Below are positions 25,649 through 37,533 of a stretch of DNA of 64,000 nucleotides, piece by piece. Position 1 is the stretch's first letter. Each line of letters opens with the position of its first letter. The notes beneath the pieces were generated by a model. The model searched no databases and was not told the origin of the DNA. It was given only the letters and a program-made list of their open reading frames with translations. The position numbers were made by a program, and so were the translations under genes. This stretch comes from Kutzneria buriramensis (GTDB lineage: Bacteria; Actinomycetota; Actinomycetes; Mycobacteriales; Pseudonocardiaceae): NCBI RefSeq assembly GCF_003387475.1, contig NZ_QUNO01000012.1, positions 310,001-374,000 of the forward strand, given 5' to 3'.

Positions 25649-25738
25649 CACCGCTTCGGGGCGTCGCCGCGGACGGATGCTTCCTGCGATCGCGGTCGCC
25701 GACGGGGTGACCGCAACGCGAGAGGGGAACGGCGCGTC

Positions 25739-25822
25739 ATGGCCGACCTGGCCTACGCCGTGCTGGTCATCGGCGTCTTCGGACTACTGGCACTCATGGT
25801 GCGTGGATTGGAGCGGCTGTGA
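25739..25822 (+). CDS. Small membrane protein preceding kdpF
   Basis: This 27-codon frame (MADLAYAVLVIGVFGLLAL then MVRGLERL) is a single hydrophobic helix with a positive C-terminus. Its TGA overlaps the GTG of kdpF by four bases. Similar tiny ORFs precede kdpF in other actinomycetes as I recall. The tight overlap and membrane-helix composition suggest it is translated and may join or tune the KdpFABC complex. Confidence 0.6.
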   Translation: MADLAYAVLVIGVFGLLALMVRGLERL

Positions 25823-25920
25823 ACGGGGCCGGTGTGGTGGCGAACGTCCTCGGCGGCGTGCTCGCCCTGCTGTTGCTCGTCTACCTGTTCGTCGCCCTGA
25901 TCAAGCCGGAGAAGTTCTGA
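25819..25920 (+). CDS. kdpF: KdpF subunit of potassium-importing ATPase
   Basis: This 33-residue single-helix lipid-like subunit stabilises KdpABC. The C-terminal VYLFVALIKPEKF is the KdpF signature. GTG start overlaps the preceding stop, and kdpA begins one base after its stop. Confidence 0.88.
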   Translation: MNGAGVVANVLGGVLALLLLVYLFVALIKPEKF

Positions 25921-25921
25921 C

Positions 25922-27579
25922 ATGAACGACACTGTTGCCGGCCTGCTCCAGGTCGCGCTGCTGCTCGCCGCGCTGGCCGCGGTGTACAAGCCGTTCGGCG
26001 ACTACATGGCCAGGGCGTACCTGAGCACCAGGCACTGGCGCGTGGAACGCGCGCTGTACAAGGTGGTTCGCGTCGACGCGGAGTCCGACCAGCGCTGGAG
26101 CACGTACGCCTACGGCGTGATCGGCTTCTCCTTCGTCTCGGTGGTCGTGCTGTACCTGTTGCAGCGGCTCCAGACCGTGCTGCCGCTGGGGCTGGGCCGG
26201 CCGGAGATCGTCCCGTCGGTCGCCTTCAACACCGCGATCAGCTTCGTCACCAACACCAACTGGCAGTCCTACGTGCCGGAGCAGGCCTACGGCCACCTCG
26301 TGCAGATGGCCGGCCTGACCGTGCAGAACTTCGTGTCGGCGGCGATCGGCATGTGTGTCGCGGTCGCGCTGATCCGCGGCTTCATGCGCGCCGGCACCGA
26401 TCGCATCGGCAACCTGTGGGTGGACCTGACCCGCACGGTGATCCGGATCCTGCTGCCGGTCGCGTTCGTGTTCGCGATCGTCCTGATGGGACTCGGCGTG
26501 GTGGACAGCCTCTCCGGCGGCATCACGGTGACCGGTGTGGACGGCGCGCAGCACACCATCGCGCTGGCCCCGGCGGCCAGCCAGGAAGCCATCAAGGAAC
26601 TCGGCACCAACGGCGGCGGCATCCTCAACGCCAACTCGGCGCACCCGTTGGAGAACCCCAACGCCTGGACCAACCTCATCGAGATCTTCCTGCTGCTGGT
26701 GATCCCGGTCAGCCTCACCCGGACCTTCGGCGTGATGGTGGCGGACCGCAAGCAGGGCTACACCATCCTGTCGGTGATGGCGTTCCTGTGGGCGGCCATG
26801 CTCGCGGTGATCTGGTGGGCCGAGGCGCACCCGAACGGCCCGGCGGCGCTGCTCGCGGGTTCCGCCCTGGAGGGCAAGGAAACCAGGTTCGGCATCCCCG
26901 GATCCGCGCTGTTCGCCGACTCCACGACCGGCACGTCCACCGGCGCGGTCAACTCCGCGCACGACAGCTTCACCGGCCTCGGCGGCGGCGGCGCGATGCT
27001 GAACATGCTGTTCAGCGAGATCTCGCCCGGCGGCACCGGCACCGGTATCTACAGCATCCTCGTGTTCGCCATCATCGCCGTGTTCCTCGCCGGCCTGATG
27101 GTCGGCCGCACGCCCGAGTACCTGGGCAAGAAGCTGGGGCGCAAGGAAGTCACCATGGCGTCGATCGCCATGCTGGCCATGCCCACCCTGGTGCTGGTGC
27201 TCGCCGGCATCGCGGTCGTGCTGCCCGCCACCGGCGCGGCACTGACCAATCCCGGCGCGCACGGCCTGTCCGAGGTCCTCTACGCGTACGCCTCGGCGTC
27301 CAACAACAACGGCAGCGCCTTCGGCGGCCTGACCGTGACCAGCGACTGGTTCCAGTCCACGCTGGGCGTCGCGATGGCCCTGGGCCGGTTCATCCCGATC
27401 CTCGCCGTGCTCTGCCTCGCCGGCGGCCTCGCGGCCCAGAAGAAGATCCCGCCGTCGGCGGGCACGCTGCCCACCAGCGGACCGCTGTTCGCGTCCATGG
27501 TGGCCGGCACCGTACTCCTCGTCGCCGCGCTGACCTTCGTGCCGGCGCTCGCGCTCGGCCCCATCGCGGAGGCGATGTC

Positions 27580-27583
<4 letters not shown>
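25922..27583 (+). CDS. kdpA: Potassium-transporting ATPase subunit KdpA
   Basis: This 553-residue channel-like subunit binds and translocates K+. The selectivity-filter regions are visible ([32 protein letters not shown], and [14 protein letters not shown]). Ten membrane helices are expected. Its stop overlaps the kdpB ATG by four bases. Confidence 0.97.
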
Positions 27584-29685
<2,102 letters not shown>

Positions 29686-29691
29686 TCTGTC

Positions 29692-30333
29692 GTGCGTTCA
29701 GGACTGCTCAAGCAGACCGCCGCCGGGCTGCGGATGGTGCTGCTGCTCACGGTGGTGCTCGGACTGGCGTATCCGCTGCTGGTGTGGGGGATCGGCCAGA
29801 TCCCGGGGCTGTCGGCGCAGGCCGGCGGCTCGATCGTGTCGGTGGACGGCAAGCCGGTGGGGTCCTCGCTGATCGGGCTCAACCCGGTGGCCAAGGACCC
29901 GAACAACGACCCGTACTTCCACACCCGGCCGTCGGCGACCGCGTCGGACTTCTCCGCCACCGATGACACCAAGCTCGGCCTGGCCGACAACGACGCGGCG
30001 ACCTCGGCCCCGTCCAACCTGTCGGCGGACAACCCGGTGCTGGTGGCGCAGATCAAGGCGCGCAGGGAGGCCGTCGCCAAGCGTGAGGGCGTGTCGGTGG
30101 ACCAGGTGCCGCCCGACGCGGTGACCGCGTCCGGCTCGGGCCTGGACCCGGCGATCAGCCCGGCCTACGCCCAGCTCCAGATCGCGCGGGTGGCGCGGGT
30201 GAACGGGCTGTCGGTGGAGCAGGTGACCAGGATCGTCCAGGACAACACCAGCGGCCGGGGCGCCGGCTTCCTGGGCGAGCCGGGTGTGAACGTGCTCGCG
30301 GTGAACCTGGCCGTGCAGGCGGCGAAGCACTGA
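29692..30333 (+). CDS. kdpC: Potassium-transporting ATPase subunit KdpC
   Basis: The 213-residue subunit has one N-terminal membrane helix (MVLLLTVVLGLAYPLLVWGI) and a periplasmic-type domain with YFHTRPSATASDFSA and SGSGLDPAISPAYAQLQIARVARVNG. It stabilises the complex and raises ATP affinity. It starts six bases after kdpB. Confidence 0.96.
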   Translation: MRSGLLKQTAAGLRMVLLLTVVLGLAYPLLVWGIGQIPGLSAQAGGSIVSVDGKPVGSSLIGLNPVAKDPNNDPYFHTRPSATASDFSATDDTKLGLADNDAATSAPSNLSADNPVLVAQIKARREAVAKREGVSVDQVPPDAVTASGSGLDPAISPAYAQLQIARVARVNGLSVEQVTRIVQDNTSGRGAGFLGEPGVNVLAVNLAVQAAKH

Positions 30334-30352
30334 CCAGGGCAGACTGAGCGAC

Positions 30353-32881
30353 GTGCAACCGGAGACACCGCGGCGCGGCGAGCTGCGCATCTACCTCGGG
30401 GCGGCGCCGGGGGTCGGCAAGACCTTCGCGATGCTCGGGGAGGCGCGCCGCCGCGCCGACCGCGGCACCGACGTGGTCGTCGGCCTCGTCGAGACGCACG
30501 GCCGCGAGAAGACCGCCGAGCTGCTGGACGGCCTGGAGGTCGTGCCGCGCCGACACCTGACCCACCGGGGCCTCGAGTTCGAGGAGATGGACGTCGACGC
30601 GATCCTGGCCCGCGGGCCGGAGGTCGCGCTCGTCGACGAGCTGGCACACACCAACGTGCCCGGCTCGCGCAACGACAAGCGCTGGCAGGACATCGAGGAG
30701 CTGCTGGACGCCGGCATCGACGTGCTGTCCACGGTCAACGTGCAGCACCTGGAGAGCCTGAACGACGTGGTCGAGCGGATCACCGGCGTGGCCCAGCACG
30801 AGACGGTGCCCGACCAGTTCGTGCGCTCCGCCGAGCAGATCGAGCTGGTCGACATCACGCCGGAGGCGCTTCGCCGCCGGCTCGCGCACGGCAACGTCTA
30901 CCCGGCCCGCAAGATCGACGCCGCCCTGGGCAACTACTTCCGGGTCGGCAACCTGACCGCGCTGCGGGAGCTGGCGCTGCTGTGGGTCGCCGACCAGGTG
31001 GACGTGGCGCTCCAGCGGTACCGGTCCGAGCAGCAGATCACCGAGACCTGGGAGACGCGGGAGCGGGTGGTCGTGGCGATCACCGCCGGGCCGGAGAGCG
31101 AGACCCTGATCCGGCGCGCCCGGCGGATCGCCACCCGGGCCGGCGCCGAGCTGCTCGTGCTGCACATCCTGCGCGGCGACGGGCTGGCCGGCGCGCCCGC
31201 CGACAAGGTGGCCAAGTACCGGCGGCTGGCCGACGACGTCGGCGCGACCTTCCACACCGTCGTCGGCGACGACGTGCCGACCGCGCTGCTGGACTTCGCC
31301 CGCGGCGTGAACGCCACCCAGCTGGTGCTCGGCACGTCCAGGCGGTCGAAGGTCGCGCGGCTGTTCGAGGAGGGCATCGGCGCGACCGTGGTGCAGGAGT
31401 CGGGGCCGATCGACGTGCACATGGTCACCCACAGCGAGGCCCGGCGGGGCTTCAAGTGGAAGTGGGGCCGCAGCCCGCTGACGCCGCAGCGGAAGATCCT
31501 CGGCTGGGTGCTCGCCCTGCTGCTGCCGTTCCTGGCCACCGCCATCGGCTCGCTGCTGCACGGCACCGTGACCGTGTCCACCGACACCGTGGACTACTTC
31601 CTCGCCACGGTGATCGTGGCGCTGGTCGGCGGTATCGGTCCCGCCGTCGTCGCCGCCGCGTTGTCGGCCGGGCTGCTGAACTTCTTCTTCACGCCGCCGC
31701 TGTACTCGCTGACCATCGCCGACGGCGAGAACGTGATCACCCTGATCGCCATGGTGATCGTCGCCGTGATGGTGGCGCTGGTCGTGGACCGGGCCGCGCG
31801 GCGGGCCGAGCAGGCGGCGCGGGCCCGTACCGAGGCGGCGCTGCTGGCGTCGTACGCGCGGACCGTTTTGACGAGCCCGTACCCGCTCGTGCGGCTGCTG
31901 GAGAAGGTCCGGGAGAACTTCGGGCTCATGTCCGTGGCGTTGTTGGAGCACCGGCACGGCAGGTGGGAGCGCGTGGCGTGCGTCGGGCCCACCCCGTGCG
32001 ACGACCCCGATGAGGCCGATGTGGACGTTCCCGTGACGCCAGAGGTGCACCTGGCGTTGCGGGGCAAGGCTTTGGAGGCCGCCGACCGGCGGGCGCTGGA
32101 GGCCGCCGCCGGGCAGGCGCTGCTCGCCCTGCGGCAGCAGCGGATGGCCGCGCAGACCGCCGACGCCCAGCGTCGGGCCGAGACCACCGAGCTGCGGACC
32201 GCCCTGCTGTCCGCCGTCGGCCACGACCTTCGCACGCCGCTGACCTCGATCAAGGCCGCCGCCGGCAGCCTGCGCGACCCCGAGCTGAATCTGTCCACTG
32301 AGGACACCGGCGAGCTGCTGGCCACCGTCGAGGAGTCCGCCGACCGGCTCGCCGGCCTCGTCGACAACCTGCTCGACTCGTCCCGGATCGCCACCGGCGC
32401 CGTGCAGCCGCAGCTGCGGTCGGTCGCGTACTACGAGATCGTCGCCCGGGCCTTGTCCGGCATCGACGACCGGCGCGAGGTGCTCGTCGACGTCGACGAG
32501 CGGCTGCCCCAGGTGCTGGCCGATCCCGGGCTGCTCGAACGGGTGGTCGCCAACGTGATCGACAACGCCTTGCGCCACGGCAGGTCCGGGAGCAGCGTGA
32601 ACGGCGAGCCCGCCGTCGAGGTCCGGGCCAGCGCGCACGCCTCGCAGGTGGAGCTGCGGGTCGTGGACCGGGGTCGGGGCCTGCCCAAGAACACCGGCGA
32701 CGCGCTGTTCCAGCCGTTCCAGCGGCTGGGGGACCGGGACGCGACCAGCGGGGTCGGACTGGGGTTGAGCGTGGCGAGGGGATTCACCGAGGCCATGGGC
32801 GGCACCATCAGTGCCGAGGACACGCCCGGCGGCGGCCTGACCGTGGTGATCTCGTTGCCGGCCAAGGAGGAACACTCGTGA
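30353..32881 (+). CDS. kdpD: Osmosensitive K+ channel sensor histidine kinase KdpD
   Basis: The 842-residue sensor has the cytoplasmic KdpD domain (about 8-215; Walker A GAAPGVGKTFAML), a universal-stress-like domain (about 235-360), and four membrane helices (about 380-480; DUF4118). A GAF-like segment follows, then the histidine kinase core with VGHDLRTPLTSIK (phosphorylated His624) and the ATPase domain (NVIDNALRHG, GVGLGLSVARG). It phosphorylates KdpE when K+ is limiting. A 73-bp stretch separates it from kdpE, unlike the overlaps within kdpFABC. Confidence 0.96.
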   Translation: MQPETPRRGELRIYLGAAPGVGKTFAMLGEARRRADRGTDVVVGLVETHGREKTAELLDGLEVVPRRHLTHRGLEFEEMDVDAILARGPEVALVDELAHTNVPGSRNDKRWQDIEELLDAGIDVLSTVNVQHLESLNDVVERITGVAQHETVPDQFVRSAEQIELVDITPEALRRRLAHGNVYPARKIDAALGNYFRVGNLTALRELALLWVADQVDVALQRYRSEQQITETWETRERVVVAITAGPESETLIRRARRIATRAGAELLVLHILRGDGLAGAPADKVAKYRRLADDVGATFHTVVGDDVPTALLDFARGVNATQLVLGTSRRSKVARLFEEGIGATVVQESGPIDVHMVTHSEARRGFKWKWGRSPLTPQRKILGWVLALLLPFLATAIGSLLHGTVTVSTDTVDYFLATVIVALVGGIGPAVVAAALSAGLLNFFFTPPLYSLTIADGENVITLIAMVIVAVMVALVVDRAARRAEQAARARTEAALLASYARTVLTSPYPLVRLLEKVRENFGLMSVALLEHRHGRWERVACVGPTPCDDPDEADVDVPVTPEVHLALRGKALEAADRRALEAAAGQALLALRQQRMAAQTADAQRRAETTELRTALLSAVGHDLRTPLTSIKAAAGSLRDPELNLSTEDTGELLATVEESADRLAGLVDNLLDSSRIATGAVQPQLRSVAYYEIVARALSGIDDRREVLVDVDERLPQVLADPGLLERVVANVIDNALRHGRSGSSVNGEPAVEVRASAHASQVELRVVDRGRGLPKNTGDALFQPFQRLGDRDATSGVGLGLSVARGFTEAMGGTISAEDTPGGGLTVVISLPAKEEHS

Positions 32882-32954
32882 CCGAGCTTGCGAGGGCACC
32901 ATTTGGCACAGTGACCTCGGTCGCAGATGCGACGAGCGCTAGCGAGGAGGGTCT

Positions 32955-32957
<3 letters not shown>
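32879..32957 (+). repeat. Possible dispersed stop-to-RBS element
   Basis: Starting at the kdpD stop codon, GTGA followed by CGAGCTTGCGAG and CACC reappears in the glnK-glnD gap at 61660-61749. Both end in an RBS with GTGACC as the next start. This suggests two diverged copies of one intergenic element. Confidence 0.5.
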
Positions 32958-33619
<662 letters not shown>

Positions 33620-33638
<19 letters not shown>

Positions 33639-34048
33639 GCTGTGCCGAACGGGTTGAGCAGCTTGACGCCCGTCGACTCCACGTCGGCCGTGTTGCGCGT
33701 GACCAGAGTCCAGTCCTTGACCAGCGCTGTGGCCGCGAGCAGACCATCGACGACCGGCAGCCGGTCCGGCACGTTCAACCTGCCCCACTCCTCGGCGATC
33801 TCGGTGGTGATCGGCACGATGCGATCGCCGTACACGGTCGTCAGCTGCCGAAGCCAGCGGTCGAAGACGTCCGCCTGCGCGGCATCCCGGCGGGCGAGCC
33901 GATCGACGCCCTGACGAATCTCGCCGATCACCAGCAGACTGACGAACAGTTCGCTCGCCCGCACCGTCGCGAACCATTCCAGCACACCGGGATCCGGTTG
34001 CTTCTTGCGGATTTCCGACAGCACGTTCGTGTCGAGAAGTTGACTCAC
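33620..34048 (-). CDS. PIN-domain toxin (VapC/FitB-like)
   Basis: This 142-residue PIN ribonuclease keeps all four acidic residues: Asp6 (LLDTNVLSE), Glu43 (IGEIRQG), Asp101 (VVDGLLAATAL) and Asp122 (NTADVE). It should cut RNA when freed from its antitoxin. The sequence is nearest FitB/VapC chromosomal toxins. Its ATG overlaps the antitoxin stop by four bases. Whether it is active in the cell is unknown. Confidence 0.88.
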
Positions 34049-34308
34049 AGGTCGGCGCCGAAGTCGACGTCGCGCGCGGGCTCGCTCGACCGATGGATCT
34101 CCAGTTCGTCCAGCTGGGGCGCGGAGAGCAGGAAGTCCTTGAAATCCTCGGTCCGGTCGCCCTTGAGCCTGCGGTACTCCGCGATGTCGATGACGACGGC
34201 GACCTCCTCACCGTGCCTGGTCACGAACTGCGGCCCATCGACCTCGACGAACCTGATCAGCTCGCTGAACCGCTGTTTGGCCGCCTGGAGCTGCCAGTGA
34301 CGACTCAC
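34045..34308 (-). CDS. Phd/YefM-type antitoxin
   Basis: This 87-residue protein begins VSRHWQLQAAKQRFSELIRFVEVDG and continues FVTRHGEEVAVVIDIAEYRRLKG, the Phd/YefM DNA-binding domain. The tail is acidic and would wrap the toxin. GTG 34308 has GGAGG five bases upstream, so the 110-residue frame start is rejected. It should neutralise the PIN toxin and repress its own operon. Confidence 0.87.
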   Translation of the reverse strand: MSRHWQLQAAKQRFSELIRFVEVDGPQFVTRHGEEVAVVIDIAEYRRLKGDRTEDFKDFLLSAPQLDELEIHRSSEPARDVDFGADL

Positions 34309-34771
34309 CTCGGCCTCCCTGGTCTGTCCAGGCAGACCGGATTGCAGCGGAGTTGGCGCGACGACGAAGGGAACCACTGTCCGTCCTCGATGTGTGATCG
34401 GAAACGCTGAGATTCATGGGTTCCATGCGGCCATCGGCCTGCGTGATCGACTGGGTGTACGCCTCGTGATCAAGCGAGTACTTTCAGCTACATCGACCCT
34501 GTACCGCCGAACGGACCTGTGGGTCGTGGAGTGACGCCGGATGGGCGATCGACAACGCTCGGTCATCAAGTTGAGCAGACTACGACCTTTACAAATGGTG
34601 ACAACTTGTCCCGTTTGCTGACACAACTTCACCCGTTCGGACGCAAACTCCACGGTTAGAGTGCGTAACAACTGCGGTGCGTACACCTATGTTCTACGTG
34701 ATCGTGCGAGAGGTGCGGCCACCCCCAGGATCGCGGCCGCTACCCCAGCCTCTCGCGGGGAGGAGTTGGCC
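34309..34771. other. 463-bp intergenic region with palindromes
   Basis: No convincing gene lies here. The segment 34570-34680 is less GC-rich than its surroundings and is probably a promoter region for the small gene at 34772. It contains the perfect palindrome GACAACTTGTC (34600-34610). TTAGAGT at 34656-34662 could be a -10 box. A 90-codon frame on the minus strand (34414-34686) has no family-like features and is not called. Confidence 0.4.
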
Positions 34772-35002
34772 ATGAGCTCACCAGAGGGCCACGAGGTGTC
34801 ATGTCTCGGGTTCGGCAAGAAGCGCCGGGCCCTGCGCGTGTGGTCTGCTGGCGACAAGGTGGTGCTGCAGGCGCCCCCGGGCGAGGTCGCCTTCCTGTCC
34901 GAGGAGGAGGTCGACCTGGTCATCTCCGCCTTGTTGGAGGCCCGCAAGCAGGCCAGGCAGACCGGCGCCCAGTGGATCGCGAGCAGCGGCGGCGCCGCCT
35001 GA
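34772..35002 (+). CDS. Small protein of unknown function
   Basis: This 76-residue protein (MSSPEGHEVSCLGFGKK...) has no membrane helix or signal. It reads as a short beta strand set (ALRVWSAGDKVVLQAPPGEVAF) followed by one amphipathic helix (EEEVDLVISALLEARKQAR). GGGGAGGAG lies six bases before ATG, a strong ribosome site that argues it is real. I do not recognise the family. The long upstream region suggests it is regulated on its own. Confidence 0.7.
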   Translation: MSSPEGHEVSCLGFGKKRRALRVWSAGDKVVLQAPPGEVAFLSEEEVDLVISALLEARKQARQTGAQWIASSGGAA

Positions 35003-35007
35003 GGACT

Positions 35008-35027
35008 CATCACCTGATCCGGTGATG
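35008..35027 (+). terminator. Terminator-like hairpin
   Basis: CATCACC (35008-35014) and GGTGATG (35021-35027) form a 7-bp stem with a 6-nt loop just after the small unknown gene. Confidence 0.5.
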
Positions 35028-35126
35028 TGCGGGATCCGGGTCGGCCGTCCGCCAGCGGTCGGCCCGGCATTCCCGCGTTCGGATCGCGTCAGGGTTGTCG
35101 GCGCCACCGTCCGATTCCGTTGACGC

Positions 35127-35753
35127 GTGCCTACCCTCGATCGGGTGGGCAAGGTCAAGCACCGTCGGCTCGACCAGCTGGCCGACCTGTGTCGGCAGGT
35201 CGGCGACGCCATGCAACGCGCGAGTGTCGCGCTGCTCGACGCCGATCGGGCGATGGCGGAGAAGGTCATCTCGGGGGACGCCGCACTGGCCCGGGCGCGT
35301 GCCGCCTGCGAGGAACAGCTGCTGGTGACGACCGATCTCCGCGTGGTTCTGACGGCCGTGCACGCCGTCGACACCCTGGAACGCATGGGCGAACTCGCGC
35401 TGCACATCGCGCGGGCGGCCCGGCGGCGCCACCCGGCGCACGTGCTGCCGGACGAGCTGCGCGCGCCGTTCGCGGACATGGGCCAGCTGGCGATCACCCT
35501 TGCCAACACGGCAGAACAGGTCATCCGCACCGGCGACCCGCAGCTGCTCGACTTCCTCGACGACAGCGACGACATCATGGACGACCTGCACCGCGCGGTG
35601 TTCACGGCCGTCACGCGCGAGAACTGGCCGCACGGTGTTGCGACAGCAGTGGACGCGACCGTGCTGAGCCAGAACTACGAGCGCTTCGCCGACCATGCGG
35701 TGTCGCTGGCCCGCCGCACGAGCGCCATTGCCCGCGGCGAGCTCGCCGCGTGA
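35127..35753 (+). CDS. PhoU-family protein
   Basis: This 208-residue all-helical protein has two PhoU repeats. The motif ERMGELALHIARAARRRHP marks the first and NYERFADHAVSLARR the second. PhoU usually links the Pst phosphate importer to the PhoR kinase, but no pst or phoR genes are near here. The first-repeat signature has Glu in the place of the usual Asp (ERxGD), so metal binding may be weaker. GTG 35127 is the longest start; GTG 35145 (VGKVKHRRL) is equally likely. Its stop abuts the stop of the converging gene with no spacing. Confidence 0.75.
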   Translation: MPTLDRVGKVKHRRLDQLADLCRQVGDAMQRASVALLDADRAMAEKVISGDAALARARAACEEQLLVTTDLRVVLTAVHAVDTLERMGELALHIARAARRRHPAHVLPDELRAPFADMGQLAITLANTAEQVIRTGDPQLLDFLDDSDDIMDDLHRAVFTAVTRENWPHGVATAVDATVLSQNYERFADHAVSLARRTSAIARGELAA

Positions 35754-36251
35754 TCAGCCAGCCGGGGGTGGCGGCTTTTCCGACGACGTGGTCGTGGTGG
35801 TCGTCGTGGTTGTGGTCGTCGTAGTCGTTGTGGTGGTCGTCGTGTGAGGGGGCGGCGACGACGGGCTGTCGGTGCCGGGCTGCGTGATCGGACCGCCCTC
35901 GGGCGGGTTGCTGCCGGGCTGCGTCGTCGTGGTGGTCGCCTTCACGGCCTTGTTGGTCGTGGTCACCGTCGTCGACGAGCTGCTGGGCGACGAGCTGGTG
36001 GTGTCGCCGCTGCCGGTGGTGGTGCCGTTGGCGTCCGTCGTCTGCGTCGAGCCGCCGAACTGCTGCGAGGCCGGATCCACGTTCTGGTGCTGGGACTGGG
36101 GGGACGCGCCCTGGCCGGCCGCCATCGTGGCGACGGAGGCGAACGCGGTCGCCACCACGACCCCGGCCGCGGCCATCACGACCTTGGCCGACTGCCGCGG
36201 CGCACCGCTTCGCTTGGGCGGGCTCACCAGCGCCCGCTCGGGCTCACTCAC
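35754..36251 (-). CDS. Thr-rich membrane-anchored or exported protein
   Basis: This 165-residue protein has one N-terminal hydrophobic segment (AKVVMAAAGVVVATAFASVATMAAG) after a 22-residue cytoplasmic stretch. It is otherwise a low-complexity Gly/Ser/Pro/Thr tail, ending in a run of about 19 Thr. Such Thr-rich tails are usual glycosylation targets in actinomycetes. No folded domain is seen, and the function is unknown. The poly-Thr is coded by mixed Thr codons on the minus strand, forming a local simple repeat. Confidence 0.65.
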   Translation of the reverse strand: MSEPERALVSPPKRSGAPRQSAKVVMAAAGVVVATAFASVATMAAGQGASPQSQHQNVDPASQQFGGSTQTTDANGTTTGSGDTTSSSPSSSSTTVTTTNKAVKATTTTTQPGSNPPEGGPITQPGTDSPSSPPPHTTTTTTTTTTTTTTTTTTTSSEKPPPPAG

Positions 36252-36362
36252 GTGACCTCCTCGTTACCGCCCCGGCCAGAGAATACGGGTCGTGTCGGCG
36301 TTTGCGAAAAGCACTCAGTACGAGCGTCACGCGACCGGGTGAAGTGGCTCAACTCCACTCGG

Positions 36363-37115
36363 TTACCTGCCGAAGTCCTGTACCCAGTACCACCCTTTGG
36401 TGGTCACGCCGATCCCGATCGTGGTGAAGCTGCAGTCGAGGATGTTGCGGCGGTGCCCGTCGGAGTGCATCCAGCCGTCCATCACGGCGTCCGCGCTGGT
36501 GTAGCCCTCGGCGATGTTCTCGCCACCCGGGTTGGGGTAGCCGGCCGCCTGCTCGCGGTCGACGAAGGACCGTCCGTCCTGCGAGGTGTGCGAGAAGTAG
36601 CTGTGCGCGGCCATGTCGTCGCTGTGGCCCTGGGCCGCCGCGTCGAGGCGCTTGTCCTCGGTGAGCGGCTGGCAGCCGTTGCTCGCGCGGGCCTGGTTGA
36701 CGAGATCCAGCACGCGCGCGGCCGGTCCGTTGTCGACCGGCGCCGGCTTGCTGGTCGTCGTGGTGGTCGGCGCCGCGCTGGTGCTCGACGGCGCGGCCGA
36801 GGTGGTCGTGGTGGTGCTGGTCGCCGTGGTCGTGCTGGTGGTCGTCGGCGCGCTGCTGGACGTGGTGTCCGCGGGCGCGTCGGTGGCGACGGGGCGGTTG
36901 TTGAGCTCATGGCCGGCGGCGCTGCCGAGCTGCTGCGTCGTGCTGGTGGACGCGGTCAGCGGGCTCGCCTCGCCGAGGAGCACTCCGGTCAGGGTCGCGG
37001 GACCGACGGCGACCGACGCGGCGCCGGCGCACGCGGCGCCGAGGGTCAGTCCGACGAGCATGCCGGCGGTGGCCGGTCGTCTGCTGCGGGGGCTCACGGC
37101 GGGCGACCGTACCAC
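36363..37115 (-). CDS. Secreted CAP-domain (SCP-like) protein
   Basis: This 250-residue protein has an N-terminal hydrophobic export segment (AGMLVGLTLGAACAGAASVAV), a Thr/Ser-rich linker (about 80-125) and a C-terminal CAP domain (about 130-250). The CAP motifs are visible: LVNQARASNGCQPL, AQGHSDDMAAHSYFSHTSQDG, GENIAEGYTSADAVMDGWMHSDGHRRNIL and WVQDFG. The His and Glu cavity residues are present. Cys in NGCQPL and LDCSF may form a disulfide. It is similar in layout to the neighbouring Thr-rich protein. Function is unknown; bacterial CAP proteins have been linked to lipid binding and proteolysis. The start codon is uncertain (GTG 37115 or a later GTG). Confidence 0.85.
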   Translation of the reverse strand: MVRSPAVSPRSRRPATAGMLVGLTLGAACAGAASVAVGPATLTGVLLGEASPLTASTSTTQQLGSAAGHELNNRPVATDAPADTTSSSAPTTTSTTTATSTTTTTSAAPSSTSAAPTTTTTSKPAPVDNGPAARVLDLVNQARASNGCQPLTEDKRLDAAAQGHSDDMAAHSYFSHTSQDGRSFVDREQAAGYPNPGGENIAEGYTSADAVMDGWMHSDGHRRNILDCSFTTIGIGVTTKGWYWVQDFGR

Positions 37116-37218
37116 TAATGGGTGACACCCGTGCGGGCGAACGGGTGCCGGGGAAGGGCCGTTCCGCCTTCACCCCAGGTCAGCGGGGGCGGGCCCGACC
37201 GTGGTGGATCATTGCCAG

Positions 37219-37500
37219 ATGACAGAAGACGCGGTGCGCCTCACCGCCTGGGTGCACGGGCGGGTGCAGGGCGTCGGCTTCCGGTGGTGGACCCGGAGCC
37301 GGGCGCTGGAGCTGGGCCTGGACGGCGCGGCCACCAATCTCGCCGACGGCCGCGTGCAGGTCGTGGCCGAGGGACCGCGGTCGATCTGCGAGAAGTTGCT
37401 CGCCGCGTTGAACTCGGGTGACACCCCTGGACGTGTGGACTTGGTCGTCGAGAGATGGTCGGAGGCCAGGGGTGTCCAAAAAGGTTTTGAGGAACGCTGA
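37219..37500 (+). CDS. acyP: Acylphosphatase
   Basis: This 93-residue enzyme hydrolyses acyl phosphates. The active-site Arg is in [12 protein letters not shown] and the Asn is in [13 protein letters not shown] 37219 matches the length of mycobacterial AcyP. An in-frame GTG at 37201 is possible but less likely. In mycobacteria acyP lies directly before smc; here an accessory block separates them. Confidence 0.95.
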   Translation: MTEDAVRLTAWVHGRVQGVGFRWWTRSRALELGLDGAATNLADGRVQVVAEGPRSICEKLLAALNSGDTPGRVDLVVERWSEARGVQKGFEER

Positions 37501-37533
37501 ACCGCCGGGGACCCGCCCCCGTATTGGACGTTC

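Noticed and set aside
25472-25738. Possible c-di-AMP (ydaO-type) riboswitch before kdp
   Set aside because: The conserved ydaO blocks were not found. The region holds tandem repeats that fit a protein-binding operator better.
34414-34686. 90-codon minus-strand frame in an intergenic region
   Set aside because: It has no ribosome site, no family feature and unusual Ser/Arg-rich composition. It overlaps the likely promoter of the small gene at 34772.
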